Source: Opisthorchis felineus (Eukaryota; Platyhelminthes; Trematoda; Opisthorchiida; Opisthorchiidae). Taken from it: 64,000 bases of DNA. Position 1 is the first letter of the stretch. Every line of letters starts with the position of its first letter. This document shows positions 21,540 to 32,591 of this stretch, piece after piece. Made by a program: the position numbers and the translations under genes. The stretch covers positions 241,492-305,491 of the forward strand of contig SJOL01007518.1 of the NCBI GenBank assembly GCA_004794785.1, read 5' to 3'. The notes below the pieces were generated by a model. The model made no database searches. It saw nothing but the letters and a program-made list of their open reading frames with translations, and had not been told where the DNA came from.

Positions 21540-23380
21540 TCGACCACAAGACCACTGCATATCGTCGAGATCGCTAGTCATGAACGATGCCACGAAACCC
21601 ATGCCAACAGGCAACGAGTACGATGACGCACACAAATCCCTCAAACGCCAAATAGTGAAGAGCCTAAGGAAAGACTGAGAGCTCTGGTGGACATCGAAAG
21701 CTCGGAAGATGGAGAAGGCTTTTGCTGAGTGTCCTGCACCAACTGATGCGACCGACTGGCCCTAGGAAAGCAAACGTCAGCGAAACTATAAATGAAGGAG
21801 GCTCATTAATTCACTCACGAAAACCTCGACTGGAAAGATGGGCCGAACACTTCGAAGAACAGTTTAGCTGGCCTCCTGCAACACAGCCTCTGGAGATAGT
21901 GCATACGGGCGAATAGAATGTAAACCATAATCGCCCGTCGGAAGAATAAATGAAGTATGAAATATCCGTGCTGAGACATGAGAAGGCACCAGGACTGGAC
22001 GGTCTTTATCCAGCACTCTTCAAGGAAGGCGGAGAATCCGTGGTGACCTACCTAACAAAGCTCATTTGTACGATATGGAGCGACGAGAAAGTGGGGCATG
22101 CAGAATGGGGCATGTCGATAGTTATTTCTGTCTTCAAACTGGGTATGCAGACGCTGTGTGGAAACTGCCGTGGCATCAGCCTGGTAGCAGTGCCATCGAA
22201 GGTGCTCTCTGGTCTTATCCTTCGAAGGTTGACTGAACACGGAAAGGCAGATCCGTAGAAACCAAGCTGGGTTCCGTCCTGCAAGAGGATGCATCGATCA
22301 CATTTTCACCCTCCGACAGATTCCGGAACAGCTTTCTATTTCCAGCGCCCAACAATGGTTGTATTCCTTGATTTGAAAGCTGCCTTTGACTCTGAGGACC
22401 GTCAGTGTAGAGCCAATGTGTCCCCCATAAATTTTTGACCCTCGTTAAGGTGCTGTACACGAACTCCCGCAGGAACATGAAGGTCAACGGGAAGCTCTCG
22501 CCTAAGTTCACTACCTAACTGGTGTCAGGCACCTTTCCTCTTCAGCTTTGTCATTGATAAGACTATGAAAGACTCACCACCAGCCTCTAACAACTGTGGG
22601 GTCGAAGTGCTCCCGGGGAATTCGCTCACAGGTATGGAGTACCTATCTCTTCTTGAATCTGACAACGTCGTAATGCAAACAGTATTAAATACTCTGAATA
22701 ATTCTGCCTCACGGTTTGGCATGCGCTTCACACTTGCAAAGTGTAGAGTGTTGCTGCAAGACTGGGTGGGCTCGAACCCTAGCCTCATGCCTGCGGATTA
22801 GCCGATTGAGGCAGACAAATTTGTTCACCTGGGCAGCTGTATTAGTACCGGTGGTCTCGCGAGATTGGGAGGGCCAGAGTAGCTTTCGTGAACCTGCATC
22901 ACCTGTAGCGCAGGTGCGATAGCAGCTCATCCGTCAATGGTGGCGTTTACAATGCTGCGGGGGATTTACATTATTATACCAGTCGGAAACCGGGCCGCTG
23001 TGCCCTGAGGACGCCAAAAGTCTTTCGATGTCCCCGGAGCGCTGCCTAAGTCTAGCTGGAACACCGGATGAGTAATGCTGAACTACAAGCGGTCTTCGGA
23101 AGAAAAAACTCGCCCACGATAGATGAACTGATCACACTCCATAGGTTGCGCTGGCTTGGTCACGTGCTCTATATGCCAGTCAACTGACTTCCTCGAAGAG
23201 CACTTTTCGTACGACCACGCGAAGGGTGGAAGCCAGCCAGAGGATGTCAAACATTGACTTTGCAGCGAAGTATGGAAGCCATTACCAGCAAACTCAGCTC
23301 TGCTGGTCACTGCCGTCTTCCTGGATGGGGACTCCGAGACGGGACATCGTCAGACATGGCTCCATCACGCCCTCAATGGC
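21540..23380 (+). mobile_element. SR2/RTE-like LINE, linker + RT + C-terminus (decayed)
   Basis: Plus-strand blocks in order: EYDDAHKSLKRQIVKSLRKD (21619-21678, the endonuclease-RT linker); RWAEHFEEQFSWPPATQPLE (21836-21895); RHEKAPGLDGLYPALFKEGG (21974-22033); SIVISVFK near 22116 and CRGISLVAVPSKVLSG (22167-22214); QAGFRPARGCIDH near 22265. The block for RT motif A is damaged. The YADD position near 22640 reads YLSLLESD-like sequence, so the active site is gone. LLQDWVGSNPSL near 22753 and a degenerate tail follow, with DELITLHRLRWLGHVL-like sequence near 23120-23170. Same subfamily as the minus-strand piece at 8.2-8.9 kb. The endonuclease is missing. Confidence 0.85.
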
Positions 23381-23400
23381 GCTCGTGTGTGCAATATATT

Positions 23401-23525
23401 GCCTCCAATGCATAGCTCTCCTCCCAATCTCCCCAAAGAAAGATCTGCTGACCATCCTGTACTTAAGCATCCATTATACCAGTTACCGCCTCCAATGTGC
23501 AGCTACCTACCCCGTCTCCCCAAAT
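23401..23525 (+). repeat. Short two-copy direct repeat
   Basis: A 37-bp segment beginning gcctccaatg and ending tctccccaaa occurs at 23401-23438 and again at 23488-23525, with about 80% identity. It lies between the LINE end and the 3' side of the HIG1 gene. Confidence 0.5.
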
Positions 23526-23881
23526 CATTGGTGAACGGAACTGTGGCAGCTATAACTACTGTATGGCAAATACGCAGTTCGTACCGCTGATGATGATATG
23601 CGGTACCACTCAAGCGCCGTAGGTTTAAATGGCAGTGCAGGGTACGCGAACACGCGATAACCATTATTTGATTTGGTATTGTGAAAAAAGTACAGAGAAC
23701 GTGCGCTATATCATACCAGACGGCCGAACCAACAAGAGGCCAGAAAAAAGAAACAAGTTTTAAGATGTGATTATTGGCGGCACAAGCATTTTGAGTAACA
23801 GAAGAATGAATAAGGTGAGATAGCAACAGAGCTACGAGCGAAAGGCCCATGCCACTTAACTGACAGGTGTTCTATGGGTGT

Positions 23882-24202
23882 TCACGCATTGCGGTTCGGA
23901 GCCTCTGCTGTTCCGTGCAATCTTCGAAATGACAGAAGAGCAATAAGAGCTGCGAGACCAATTGCAGAAGCCTGCCCGTATATTCGCCAACGCATCATTC
24001 GCGAAGCAACTTCATCCCTCCCCAAGGCGAAGTTGTACATTCCATTAAACAGCACATAGCCAGTGAAGAGGCTAACTATGGGGGAAATGGTTACATGAAG
24101 GAAATACTGAGTGGACAACTTACTTCCGACGATTTCTGGGTATCTTGTGGCTAATCTAACAAACTTTTTAGAACCTACAGGCTTCTCAACTGCATCATCC
24201 AT
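23882..24202 (-). CDS. HIG1-domain mitochondrial protein, two coding exons
   Basis: Coding exons are 24202-24124 and 24075-23882, joined across a 48-bp intron (24123-24076) with a gtaagt donor and a ccccatag acceptor. The spliced product is 90 residues. The 48-bp intron is a multiple of three without a stop, so the genomic frame stays open through it. After splicing the alignment to HIG1/HIGD proteins becomes continuous. KKFVR lies at 12-16 and a first membrane segment at about 23-43, ending GMYNF. A short hydrophilic loop, the family motif SRMMRWRIYGQ at 51-61, and a second membrane segment at about 62-76 follow. The usual length is 85-110 residues. Known family role: inner mitochondrial membrane protein tied to cytochrome c oxidase and respiratory supercomplex assembly. 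In-frame upstream sequence has a stop before the splice acceptor, which favours the ATG at 24202. It is the only supported host gene in the window. HIGD1 versus HIGD2 is not resolved. Confidence 0.82.
   Translation of the reverse strand: MDDAVEKPVGSKKFVRLATRYPEIVGSKLSTQYFLHVTISPIVSLFTGYVLFNGMYNFALGRDEVASRMMRWRIYGQASAIGLAALIALLSFRRLHGTAEAPNRNA
24076..24123 (-). other. 48-bp intron of the HIG1 gene
   Basis: Begins gtaagttgtc and ends tttcccccatag on the minus strand. Removing it converts codon gga|agt to gga|att and restores the HIG1 alignment (PEIVG joined to ISLFTG). Such tiny introns are common in flatworm genes. Confidence 0.75.
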
Positions 24203-24640
24203 GATAAATGAGGCGCTGAAATGTGGGAAGCAAGAACGACTGTACACGGTGAAGTTTGACTATGCAAAACTAAACAGTAGACAAGAAAATATGATGCAGT
24301 TTTATCGTAACAGAGTAGTCACTATACTTTACTGTGTAGCGGTAAAACCAAAGACCGGTCGCACTTTGTGTTAACGAAGGAAAACCGAGATAACAAAACT
24401 AGTCCAAATTGACTGCGGAGCTGCGCTTACCTGTCCCATAAGGTCCCACAGTGCGTTCAAAAATGACATCAACAACAGTTACAAATAGTGCAGACGACCT
24501 GGCTTCCTTTAAAACACTTCCACTCTTTATACGGTTGCAGAACAAGCTCCAAAGGGCAGACGGTCCTCTGGCATCCGAAACACACGAGCAAGCCAGCGCA
24601 AACTATGAAGTGTCACCAACTAATCCATTACTCCCAAAAG
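24124..24640 (-). other. HIG1 gene 5' region: exon 2 start, intron and non-coding exon 1
   Basis: On the minus strand a strong acceptor (cccacatttcag) ends at 24216, placing exon 2 at 24215-24124 with 13 bases of leader before the ATG. A matching donor, gacag|gtaagc, lies at 24430/24431, giving a possible 215-bp intron (24430-24216) and a non-coding exon 1 upstream of 24431. Alternatively the acceptor could receive a spliced leader, which flatworms use. No TATA-like core was assigned. Transcript data would decide. Confidence 0.5.
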
Positions 24641-24850
24641 CTCGAAATAGCTCAGTGATTAAGCCACACACTTAGTGACCGGAATGTCCGTGGTTTGGAC
24701 CCAACCTCTGCATCTCGACTGCTCCAGTCTAGGCTTGGGCAACCTGACATTACCTCGACCCTCGCACTTCCCTCGGGTGGCATGGCAGTTAGGCACCGAA
24801 AGGATGCTACAGCTGAACGACTCCTTCCCAAAAATCATTCGACAAACACC
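24640..24850 (+). repeat. tRNA-derived SINE-like repeat
   Basis: A near-perfect A box (tagctcagtga, about 24649-24659) and a B-box-like gtttggaccc (about 24693) mark a tRNA-like head. It is followed by a body with the phrases ctcgactgctccagtctagg, cttccctcgggtggcatggc and gcaccgaaaggatgctacag. In reverse this body would encode MPPEGSARVEV and GCPSLDWSSRDAEVGSKPRT, a phrase I recall as common in fluke repeat-derived predictions (from memory, not checked). Non-coding interspersed element. Confidence 0.6.
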
Positions 24851-25064
24851 ATGGTCATTAATCCAGAGTCCAACCAGACGCAAGCAGTGCTTCGGAGGCA
24901 CCGATGGTCAGGCACTGAAGATCGCTTGATGACTTTTGCTCTGAGTGGTCAGGTTTCTTAACCCTACGAAAGCATGGAGCCCGATACAGCTTCATGTAAT
25001 CCATCCTTGACGGACAAGCTGGTGTGAAGACAAGGTCACAGATTGTCCTAATTTCAAACGCCAT
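24830..25064 (-). mobile_element. RTE-like LINE C-terminal scrap
   Basis: Minus-strand frames give SVKDGLHEAVSGS, then PLRAKVIKRSSVPDHRCLRS, which align with the SVKGRVY.AAVRS...CETWPLR...KRLSVFDHRCLRS block after the RT of the trematode LINE. Several stops. The SINE-like repeat adjoins it directly, as if the two formed one composite tail. Confidence 0.65.
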
Positions 25065-25069
25065 AGAAA

Positions 25070-27780
25070 CGTGTCACGAAGCTCAATGTACATAACAGAA
25101 ATTGGTTAACTTCCCAAGGTGGATGGAACTAGGAGCTCTGCACTAACGTCCATGTAGTTCTCCTTCTCTTCACCATAAGGAGGCGGTTCCACCCGTCGCA
25201 TTCTCGTAAAAGTTTGGCAGTCGTCTTCATTGGGGCCCACACGAGGTTTCCCCACGTAACACTATCATAATTTGGGAGCCGTGAATATGGGGTTTACTTC
25301 CCTTAGAAAATCTCCGAACGAGGTGTAACCAGCGAAACGTGATACTACACTATCAACTGGGAAGAAGAAACACTACATTTTCCGGAGATGTCATACTTAT
25401 TGCACTTTACGACAGCCAGGTCCCGTCATACAATGACCAGTGTCTATGTATGTACCCAAATACATCTCCCGACACATGGAGAGCAGCTAAGATATCGGTA
25501 CTCATTCCAATAAAATTCTGCTTCAAAAATATGAACCACTGTAAGTAATAAACTGGGATTCGGCTGAAGCAAACGGGGTTCGTCACTGGACTCCGGAGCG
25601 CCATCGACAATTAGGGTACGAGATAAGGAGCTCTATGAAGCAGACGGTTCTCTGTCATGCGAATTACATGTCCTAACGAGCGACACCTACGAAGTACGAT
25701 TATTTTGTCCATTGCAGGGGATATGGTTCTGTCTATTCCATGATCTCACTACACCCAACCGGTGCCTGGGATGCCAATGGCCAAACGCCAAGGGCTCTGG
25801 TACAACTGCGTGTTGAGAAAATGTTTGCGATCCACAAAGCAGTATGGATTACGCTCAGTCCGCAGCCGAGTGCGGAAAATCCGAACTCATACCGGAATTT
25901 CTGCACTCAGCCCGCACTTAGCGAAAAGCGTCCGGCGCGGGAATTTAGCCCATTGTAGGCATTTATTTCTTCCCCTAGTACAATTTACCAACTTCTTAAA
26001 CACTATGCTCCCGTGCTGTGATGACGCAACTACTCCCACACCTTTCCTCGCCATATTACCTCCCTGGATATAAACAAGTGGTCTTAAGTACAAATATTTA
26101 TAAGAATGAAGTAGAAGAAATTCACATAAATTCATTTCATCGGTCATTCTTGGTAGCCCTCTGCGGGCGTTTTCGAACTGTCTGGCGCTCGTCCTCCATC
26201 CAGCTATGAACGATCCCCTTATCTGTCGTACATCTGTATCGGGAAACTTTTTGGTTGACGCGTCTGTAATGAAAAATATAGTTATGAAAATTCATCCGAC
26301 CATTTGTTCAAAGTAATCGAGTATAAAATAACCATTGAATATTTACAAAGGCCTTGAGCCAGCCTGGTTGACCCGGAGGCTCCTTTTTCATTAATTCCCC
26401 GCCAATCGAGAAGCATAGCGATTCTCGACACCAACATGCGTGTATGTTAGTCATATGCGAAATCAATTATCGTGACTCAGACTAACACTTACCAACTGTG
26501 CATACCGGGGTCCATCTCTGAGGCCGTCTTCGTACCTGTTCAGTTAATCTATGGACGACAAAGGTAGGAGGGGCTCATTGTTTGGTTGCGAACTGCAGCT
26601 GAGTAATTTCGCTCCAAATACTCTATAATATAGTCAAGACAAATTGTAATTAATTCACTGAGAATGAGGTCGGCCAGGTCCTGTGATATTGTATTAGCTT
26701 TGGTGTTTAGAGAACTCGTCCTAGAGAGTAAACTACGGAGTGTCAAGCAACCCTGAAAAGCGGCGTGGAGCTACATGGTCCCGGATCACCGACGGCTAGA
26801 AGAGTTGCATATGTGGAGCTGCTGATGAAATTTAGATGGCCGTAAGGAACATCACAGTACATTCCACATAACACTAGGGCATCCTCCAGCACAGCTGGAG
26901 CCTCAATAACTGGAAACATATCAACTTCCGAGCGCGTACGATTGCTAGATCTACAGAAAATGAACAAAAAGACTGAAAAACGAGTAGATGCGTGAGGAGC
27001 ATACTTCTTTTGGGAGCTGGTGGACTGATGACTATGGAGGCAAATGAAGCGGCATTATCACTGCACCCAAGCTCCGATTCGTCCGTAGAAGCTGATGGCA
27101 GCTGTCTTACTGCAACCATCATAATACGATTGATAAACGTGCTGTTCACGTTCAGATCTTAGTATGACTTGTTCGTCGTGCTGCTCGGCGGAGGAAGTAT
27201 GCTGGCTTCTGCTGCAATTTTTTTCCAAAAATACTTTCAAAATGAACATGAACTTACCGCAACGTCAGAACACTTTGTATGTACACGACTTTAGTGGATA
27301 CTTTGGTAGGGTACCCCTTAACAAGTTGGCATATAAAATATTAGTGCACGAAAGCCAAAGTACCGAATCCGGTGGTACGAACCAGGACTCATGGACTATC
27401 CCAACAGAAGTGTCCTCGAAAAACGACTCAAGCAACCATAGAGCTTGACGAAATGAGACAAATGCGAAAACTGGTGTATGTTGTAAACTAAATGGTGCGA
27501 TCCAAAAATAGCAGGTTTTGAAACAGCAACCTTACGAACATCAATCAAGAAATCAGCATAATGCTGTGAAAAAAGGGGCTGGTTTATAAAAGTGAGCACA
27601 GAAAAAACATGAAGCATTCTTAAAGGTCAGGATGTAAAATATAACACAACGGGTCCTATGTACAAAAGGAACTGTCGTGACTCAGAAGCTTTCCGCCACT
27701 CCAGGTCTCCCACACCTTGGTATTTTCGGGGAAAATCTGCACTAAGTACCACACGCTGATCCTTAATTGAGTCATTCAGT
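25070..27780. other. Unassigned sequence
   Basis: Many short frames in all directions. None shows a recognisable domain, membrane pattern with splice support, or repeat family I can name. A phrase resembling a repeat head occurs near 26355 (gccagcctggttgacccgg) but could not be assigned. Confidence 0.4.
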
Positions 27781-27789
27781 AGGTTCCAG

Positions 27790-28553
27790 GACTAGAGAGA
27801 AAGCCTAGCCTTGTGTTTAATTGGCATAGCTTTGAGTAAGCTGAGGAACCTTCGCACCAAACAAAGACACGTAATCGGGTGGTGAACCGTCAATCATGGG
27901 GAGAATCATCTCCATCGGACTGGGACCTGTATGGTGCTTCCCTGGCTTTCGGGTCCGGAAGTCACAGTCGTGACGTAAGCGGGCTGTTAACGAGGGAAGT
28001 TATTCGTGTACCAATGTGCACACCCTTCTGCGTGCAATAATCACAGCCGTAATATCCTGTATGCCCCTTCACTTGCCTTAGAAATGCGCCAGTAGGTCTG
28101 TCGCAAACAATATATAAGAGACGGACGGTGGTAATATGGTAAACTCCGGAGACACCGTTCACCAAGACGTCCGTCAACTCAGTGAATGTGTCGTACACAA
28201 ACCGTTGAACATCACTTGGCTTGTTCTTGCCACAGTACATACCAGTAACAAAACGATGACCGAGGAAAGGAGATTTTGCGGGAATGGGCCACACTGGGTA
28301 CGCGAGTTGTTGTAGGCCCGAATACCATCAACGTTGAAATGTCAATATCCGTTACCTTACTATGAATCCCACGGAGCTGCCGCAGCAAACCCGCTTTCAT
28401 TCCAAGGCGGACGTACGTCCCACCGGCCCTCTGTCGCATGCAACATCGACGAGGAGCTCTCATAACAGTCCGTGGATTCTTCCGGCAGGGAAAAATATGT
28501 TTGTTCAACAAAACGGCTAAACCGGATAAAGGTAGGTTCAGCTGCTGCACCAT
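27790..28553 (-). pseudogene. CACTA/EnSpm-like (tnp2-type) transposase remnant
   Basis: Minus-strand frames read, from about 28500: KNPRTVMRAPRR, RAGGTYVRLGMKAGLLRQLR (28423-28364), VTDIDIS, then WPIPAKSPFLGHRFVTGMYC (28291-28232), GKNKPSDVQRFVYDTF, VCDRPTGAFLRQVKGHTGYY (28102-28043) and GCDYCTQKGVH. Further on come GPSPMEMILPMI (near 27930) and PPDYVSLFGAKVPQL (near 27870). This order (KPR.P-RTP, GG.Y.H.GL, WPI, GKSKP, KGHTGYYGCD.C, HHTG.SPL, DYMHL) is that of the large invertebrate transposase family usually placed with tnp2/CACTA. At least two frame shifts and DYMHL changed to DYVSL show decay. No terminal inverted repeats were found nearby. Superfamily assignment is from memory. Confidence 0.7.
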
Positions 28554-28559
28554 TCGACG

Positions 28560-29690
28560 AACAGCTGTAAAGATACCCCCACGCGGCTGTGGACGGTTAC
28601 AAAAGGAAACTTTTGATACGGAGGATAAGTGTAGGCTAGAAATACAAACTGTTCCCTAAGTGAATTGGAGTGGGCTTTTCTCCTGCCGCGAATAGCTGTT
28701 ATCTATAGTGAAGGATTCCCCAGAGACCGCATTAGTGATTGGCTTTCTAGTCCCGAAGTATTAGTGACAAGGATTGGTGAGGCCGCCGGCTGTGAACAGG
28801 GTTGTAACGCACAGCCAACTCAGGCATATCTCACTCACTCGCACTCACACTATAGCACAGCAGGCATTGAGCAGATGACAGTACGATAGAACACACTCAT
28901 TCTGGCCGCGCATTAATGCTCTTAGCTGCAAAGCCTTTGCGAGTGGAATAAAACTTTTACGCCCAAATGTTGCATTTTGTTGCGTATCTGCTCGAACCAA
29001 AAACCACCCTAATCTACGTTCATAATTTCGCAGCTCACCAGATTTCATTGTCCACCCAAGCAATCATACCCCGGAAAAATCATTCCACCGGAAAAATTCT
29101 GGTGGAATATTTTTCTAGCACCTCTGGGACCCCGGGATGCCTACATGGGGCCCAAAAGTCTGGACTGGTACTCAATCGCCTGTCTGTTTTAGTCCATTGG
29201 GGACACGTCACATTGTCCGAAAATCCAACTCCATTGTGCGAATACTGAGCGCCCTGGCGCAAAGGGGATAGGCCGAAAGCAGAGGCTCCCGCCAATAATG
29301 GCGTGCCACACTAAAACAAACACTTTAAATCGGCTCACGGTTTACATTCCAATGGGACCCGGAGATGCAGGGTATTGCGCTTTTTTATTACGACGAAACA
29401 AATAAAGAACCTTCGATGCCTCCTGAGTGTCTCGATCTCCCTCGGCTTAAAAGCACTCCAGTGTTGCATAAATTCTGCACAGATTCCACGTATTTTCTAC
29501 ACCAGAGCGCGGATGCATGGTAAATGGGCAGTTTCCGACGATCGACGGAGCCGAAGCAGCATTCAGATGAGGAAAACCCATTACTACTTGGCGTCTGGTG
29601 GTGGCGTTGTTCGAGAACCTGTCCCGTAGTGAAGAGTAATGCATCCTCGGTCACTGCGAAACCAGGCCTTAAACGGACGAATTTCTCTCT
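28560..29690. other. Unassigned sequence
   Basis: A stretch with ctcactcactcgcactcacac (28829-28849) and a ggaataaaac near 28941 has a counterpart near 40210-40260, suggesting a shared dispersed repeat or LTR end. Otherwise nothing recognised. Confidence 0.35.
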
Positions 29691-29691
29691 C

Positions 29692-30800
29692 CTGTGGCGT
29701 TTTGTACCTCTCTTTTGCTTTCATTATAACATTACGTATTTCGTCAGTTGCATAAACGTTTTTTGTTTGAATATACAGAAAAACAACAACGCACATTTCG
29801 CTCGCGCCTACAGCGGTCATTCGCGAGCTTCATGTGCTAACTCCGGTATGAAAACACTTCAGACTATCTTCGGAGTTTAGTGTATGTGAGAGCTGTCCGA
29901 AAGAAGACCCCTGGGCATCCACGATTGGATTATTATTTATTCACCGACCTGGGCCAACGACGAACCATTTTGGAGAGAACAATTCTTAGTGAGTCTGTTC
30001 CATTTCACCCTCTTCATTATTGTACACACAATCTAGTGTTATTATCTTTATTACTTTCCCACGCACTCCTGGTAAGGTAGCTTTTTGGGCAACCAGAGCA
30101 CTAATCTCCCAGTAATCAGTCAACTTGGACAAAACAAAGCAAGAAAGGATAACTTGTTCTATCTTCAAAACCTGATAAATACCGAGCCTATAAGACTTGA
30201 GTCCGTGGCAGTTACAAACCAACAAGTGGTCACTCCTGAAAAACAGTCCGCCCTGGGCTTCGTGAACGACCACGCTACATTCATCTGACGAGTCCACACC
30301 GTATGGTTTGGATCCGTAAAGTTTTAGTTCTGTAGTGGTCTGGGTACCCAAAAAGCTACTTTACCAGGAGTGCGTGGCAAAGAAATAAATGTAATCACTA
30401 TGAATTGAGTACACAATTATATAAAGGCCGAATGGAATGGACTCACTAAGAAGTGCTCTCTTTAAAATAGTTCGTCGTTGGCCCAGGTCAGTGAATAAAT
30501 AATAATCCGATCGTGGATGTCCAGGGGTCTTCTTTCGGACAGCTCTCACATACAATAAACTCCGAAGACAGTCTGAAATGTTTTGACACCGGAGGTAGCA
30601 CACGAAGCTCGCGTATGACCGCCGTAAGCGCAAGCAAAATGAGAAGATAAAGTCGGAGCATGTGACCACGCCTGTATTTTATGTAACTTGTACAAATGCC
30701 CGTTTTTGTGGTTTTGCGTATTCAAACAAAAACCGTTCATGCAATTGATGGAATACGTGACGTTATAATGAAAGCAAAAAAGGTACAAGACACCACAGTT
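29692..30800. repeat. Foldback element with about 420-480-bp inverted arms
   Basis: The left arm 29692-30110 is the reverse complement of the right arm 30322-30800, roughly 85-90% alike. The best segment is 29880-29990 against 30555-30440 (ctgtccgaaagaagacccct, then ggattattatttattcac, ctgggccaacgacgaac). The arms end inside at cctggta(a/g)(a/g)gtagctttttggg. The right arm carries an extra block of about 60 bp near 30640-30700. The spacer of about 210 bp (30111-30321) shows no coding. The frames seen in both arms are mirror copies and probably not translated. Confidence 0.8.
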
Positions 30801-30809
30801 CTGACCACG

Positions 30810-32585
30810 CTCTCCCTTATAAATAGCACGTTCACATCCGATGCTCACAGGCTTTGTGACTATCACAATTGTCGTAACAGCTGACTAATTGCCCATCATA
30901 TCTCAACGAATGAGTTAGACGAACAGATCAAGCCAATGGATCGAAATGACTTCGTGCATTAGCTTCCTTTACAATGCCGATCAGTATTCGCACAATGGAA
31001 TTGAATTCTCGAAAGCCACGATGTTTTCGAGGGTACTACTTCATAGTGAAGAATGTCTATACATAATGAATTGTTCTACAAGTGGTGTGCATGGGTGACT
31101 TTTTGAGGTGAACGGATCTTCGAGGTCATCAATCGCCAATGACTGTGAAAACGGTGCCTAGTGGAATAAGATATCACGAGTTACGGTAAATCGTGAATCG
31201 CCTGCGATGAACGAAATTCGCAGATAGTTCCGCAGCTGAAGTAATTTCTTGAGCTTTCTGGAAACTACATGGTCCTTGTGGATTCAAAATATGCAGAGAT
31301 ATTACCCTTGGTAATAATTTTTTCTTTTTATATCTCCTTGGCTGATCGAATACTGAATTATGTGTTCAGGGACCGCGATGATTGTTATCTTGAGTTGTCA
31401 TTAGGGGAGACGCATTCATTATTGTGGGATAAATCCTGCGAGGTTGGAGGAACGGAGGGCTTGCGGATGTTGACGACCTACGCAAGTTTTTGATAAACAG
31501 CAGAGATCCCCATCGTAACTGGCAAAGTATGCCAGGAAAACCATGTCATCCATGCTAGCGGACAGCTGAACGAACTTAGCTGACGCACCCGACTAACTTG
31601 CGGCTAGTGGTTCACGATGCCTCATCAACTAGACGAAGCTCGCTCATCTATCACTACCGGGGAAAACTCGAAGATTCAGATTGTACGACATGATATGTTG
31701 AATTTTATTGGTCGTCTTGATTATTACATATGTCCTGCCAGGATGGGTATGGCCTTCTTGGTGCACAATGTTTATTGAGCTGTTGACTTCACGAAATAAG
31801 AGAAAGATATGTCAGGCTATCGGAATATTACTATGAGGTAGGCGGGTGACCAACTGGTATCAATACTTACCCTTTAATAGAAGCAATTCAGCGGCGACAA
31901 TCTCGTCGAGGCTTGTTTACACAATGTCATCTTCAACGGCCGATTCGTACTGCGTCATTTTTTGTGGCTTCGTGTTTACTGACTATTAGGCCTCAAGATA
32001 TACGAGACTTACCTCAAATGCATGATGTCTAATTATCAGACGAACAGTCTGGAGTTGGTGGAACTTCAATGAGTCCCACGAAGTCATTGTCATCTCTCTC
32101 CCTTAACTGACGCTCTACAGAATTAGTACTGGTATTATGCTATTAACTCAAGGCTGTCGGAGCCAAAAATATGGACGGACACAGACTTCCCCTCAGAACG
32201 CATCCGTCGCCCTCCAAGATTTCCCCTCGGTCGCAGTGATATGACGTATGCATCTCATATTCCCGCATGAGCCACTCGGCGTGCCGGGATACCGGCACAT
32301 TGTGCTCCATTGTGTCTTAGTGGTGCACCCGGTTTTCCCGTCGGCCGTTTGCATTCCCCAGATGGTTGTTGGTCACTTTATCAAACTGAACAATCCCGGA
32401 TTATGCGCGCACAGCCCATTTGCGGGGGATGTTCAACTAGTGAGCGGTAAGGCAATAGACAACTCGTGGATCCTTGCGGCGCAGCAGTTGCAGATCTTGT
32501 CAGAATCTGTGTGGTAGTATTATGATGAACAAAATCCTACTGAACATCATTGTTCAGGCGAGCCATACGGTGGAACATGTGCCTG
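30810..32585. other. Unassigned sequence
   Basis: Frames at 31269-31493 (+) and 32248-32517 (+) show no homology I recognise. The sequence after 32150 could be the downstream part of the MULE on the minus strand, but no conserved block is readable. Confidence 0.35.
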
Positions 32586-32591
32586 CTATTC

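Noticed and set aside
23503..23850. 115-codon minus-strand frame downstream of HIG1
   Set aside because: No homology; probably 3' untranslated or intergenic sequence.
29524..29880. 118-codon frame in the foldback arm and its partner at 30546-30866
   Set aside because: They are mirror copies of a repeat arm; similarity follows from the inverted repeat and is not evidence of coding.
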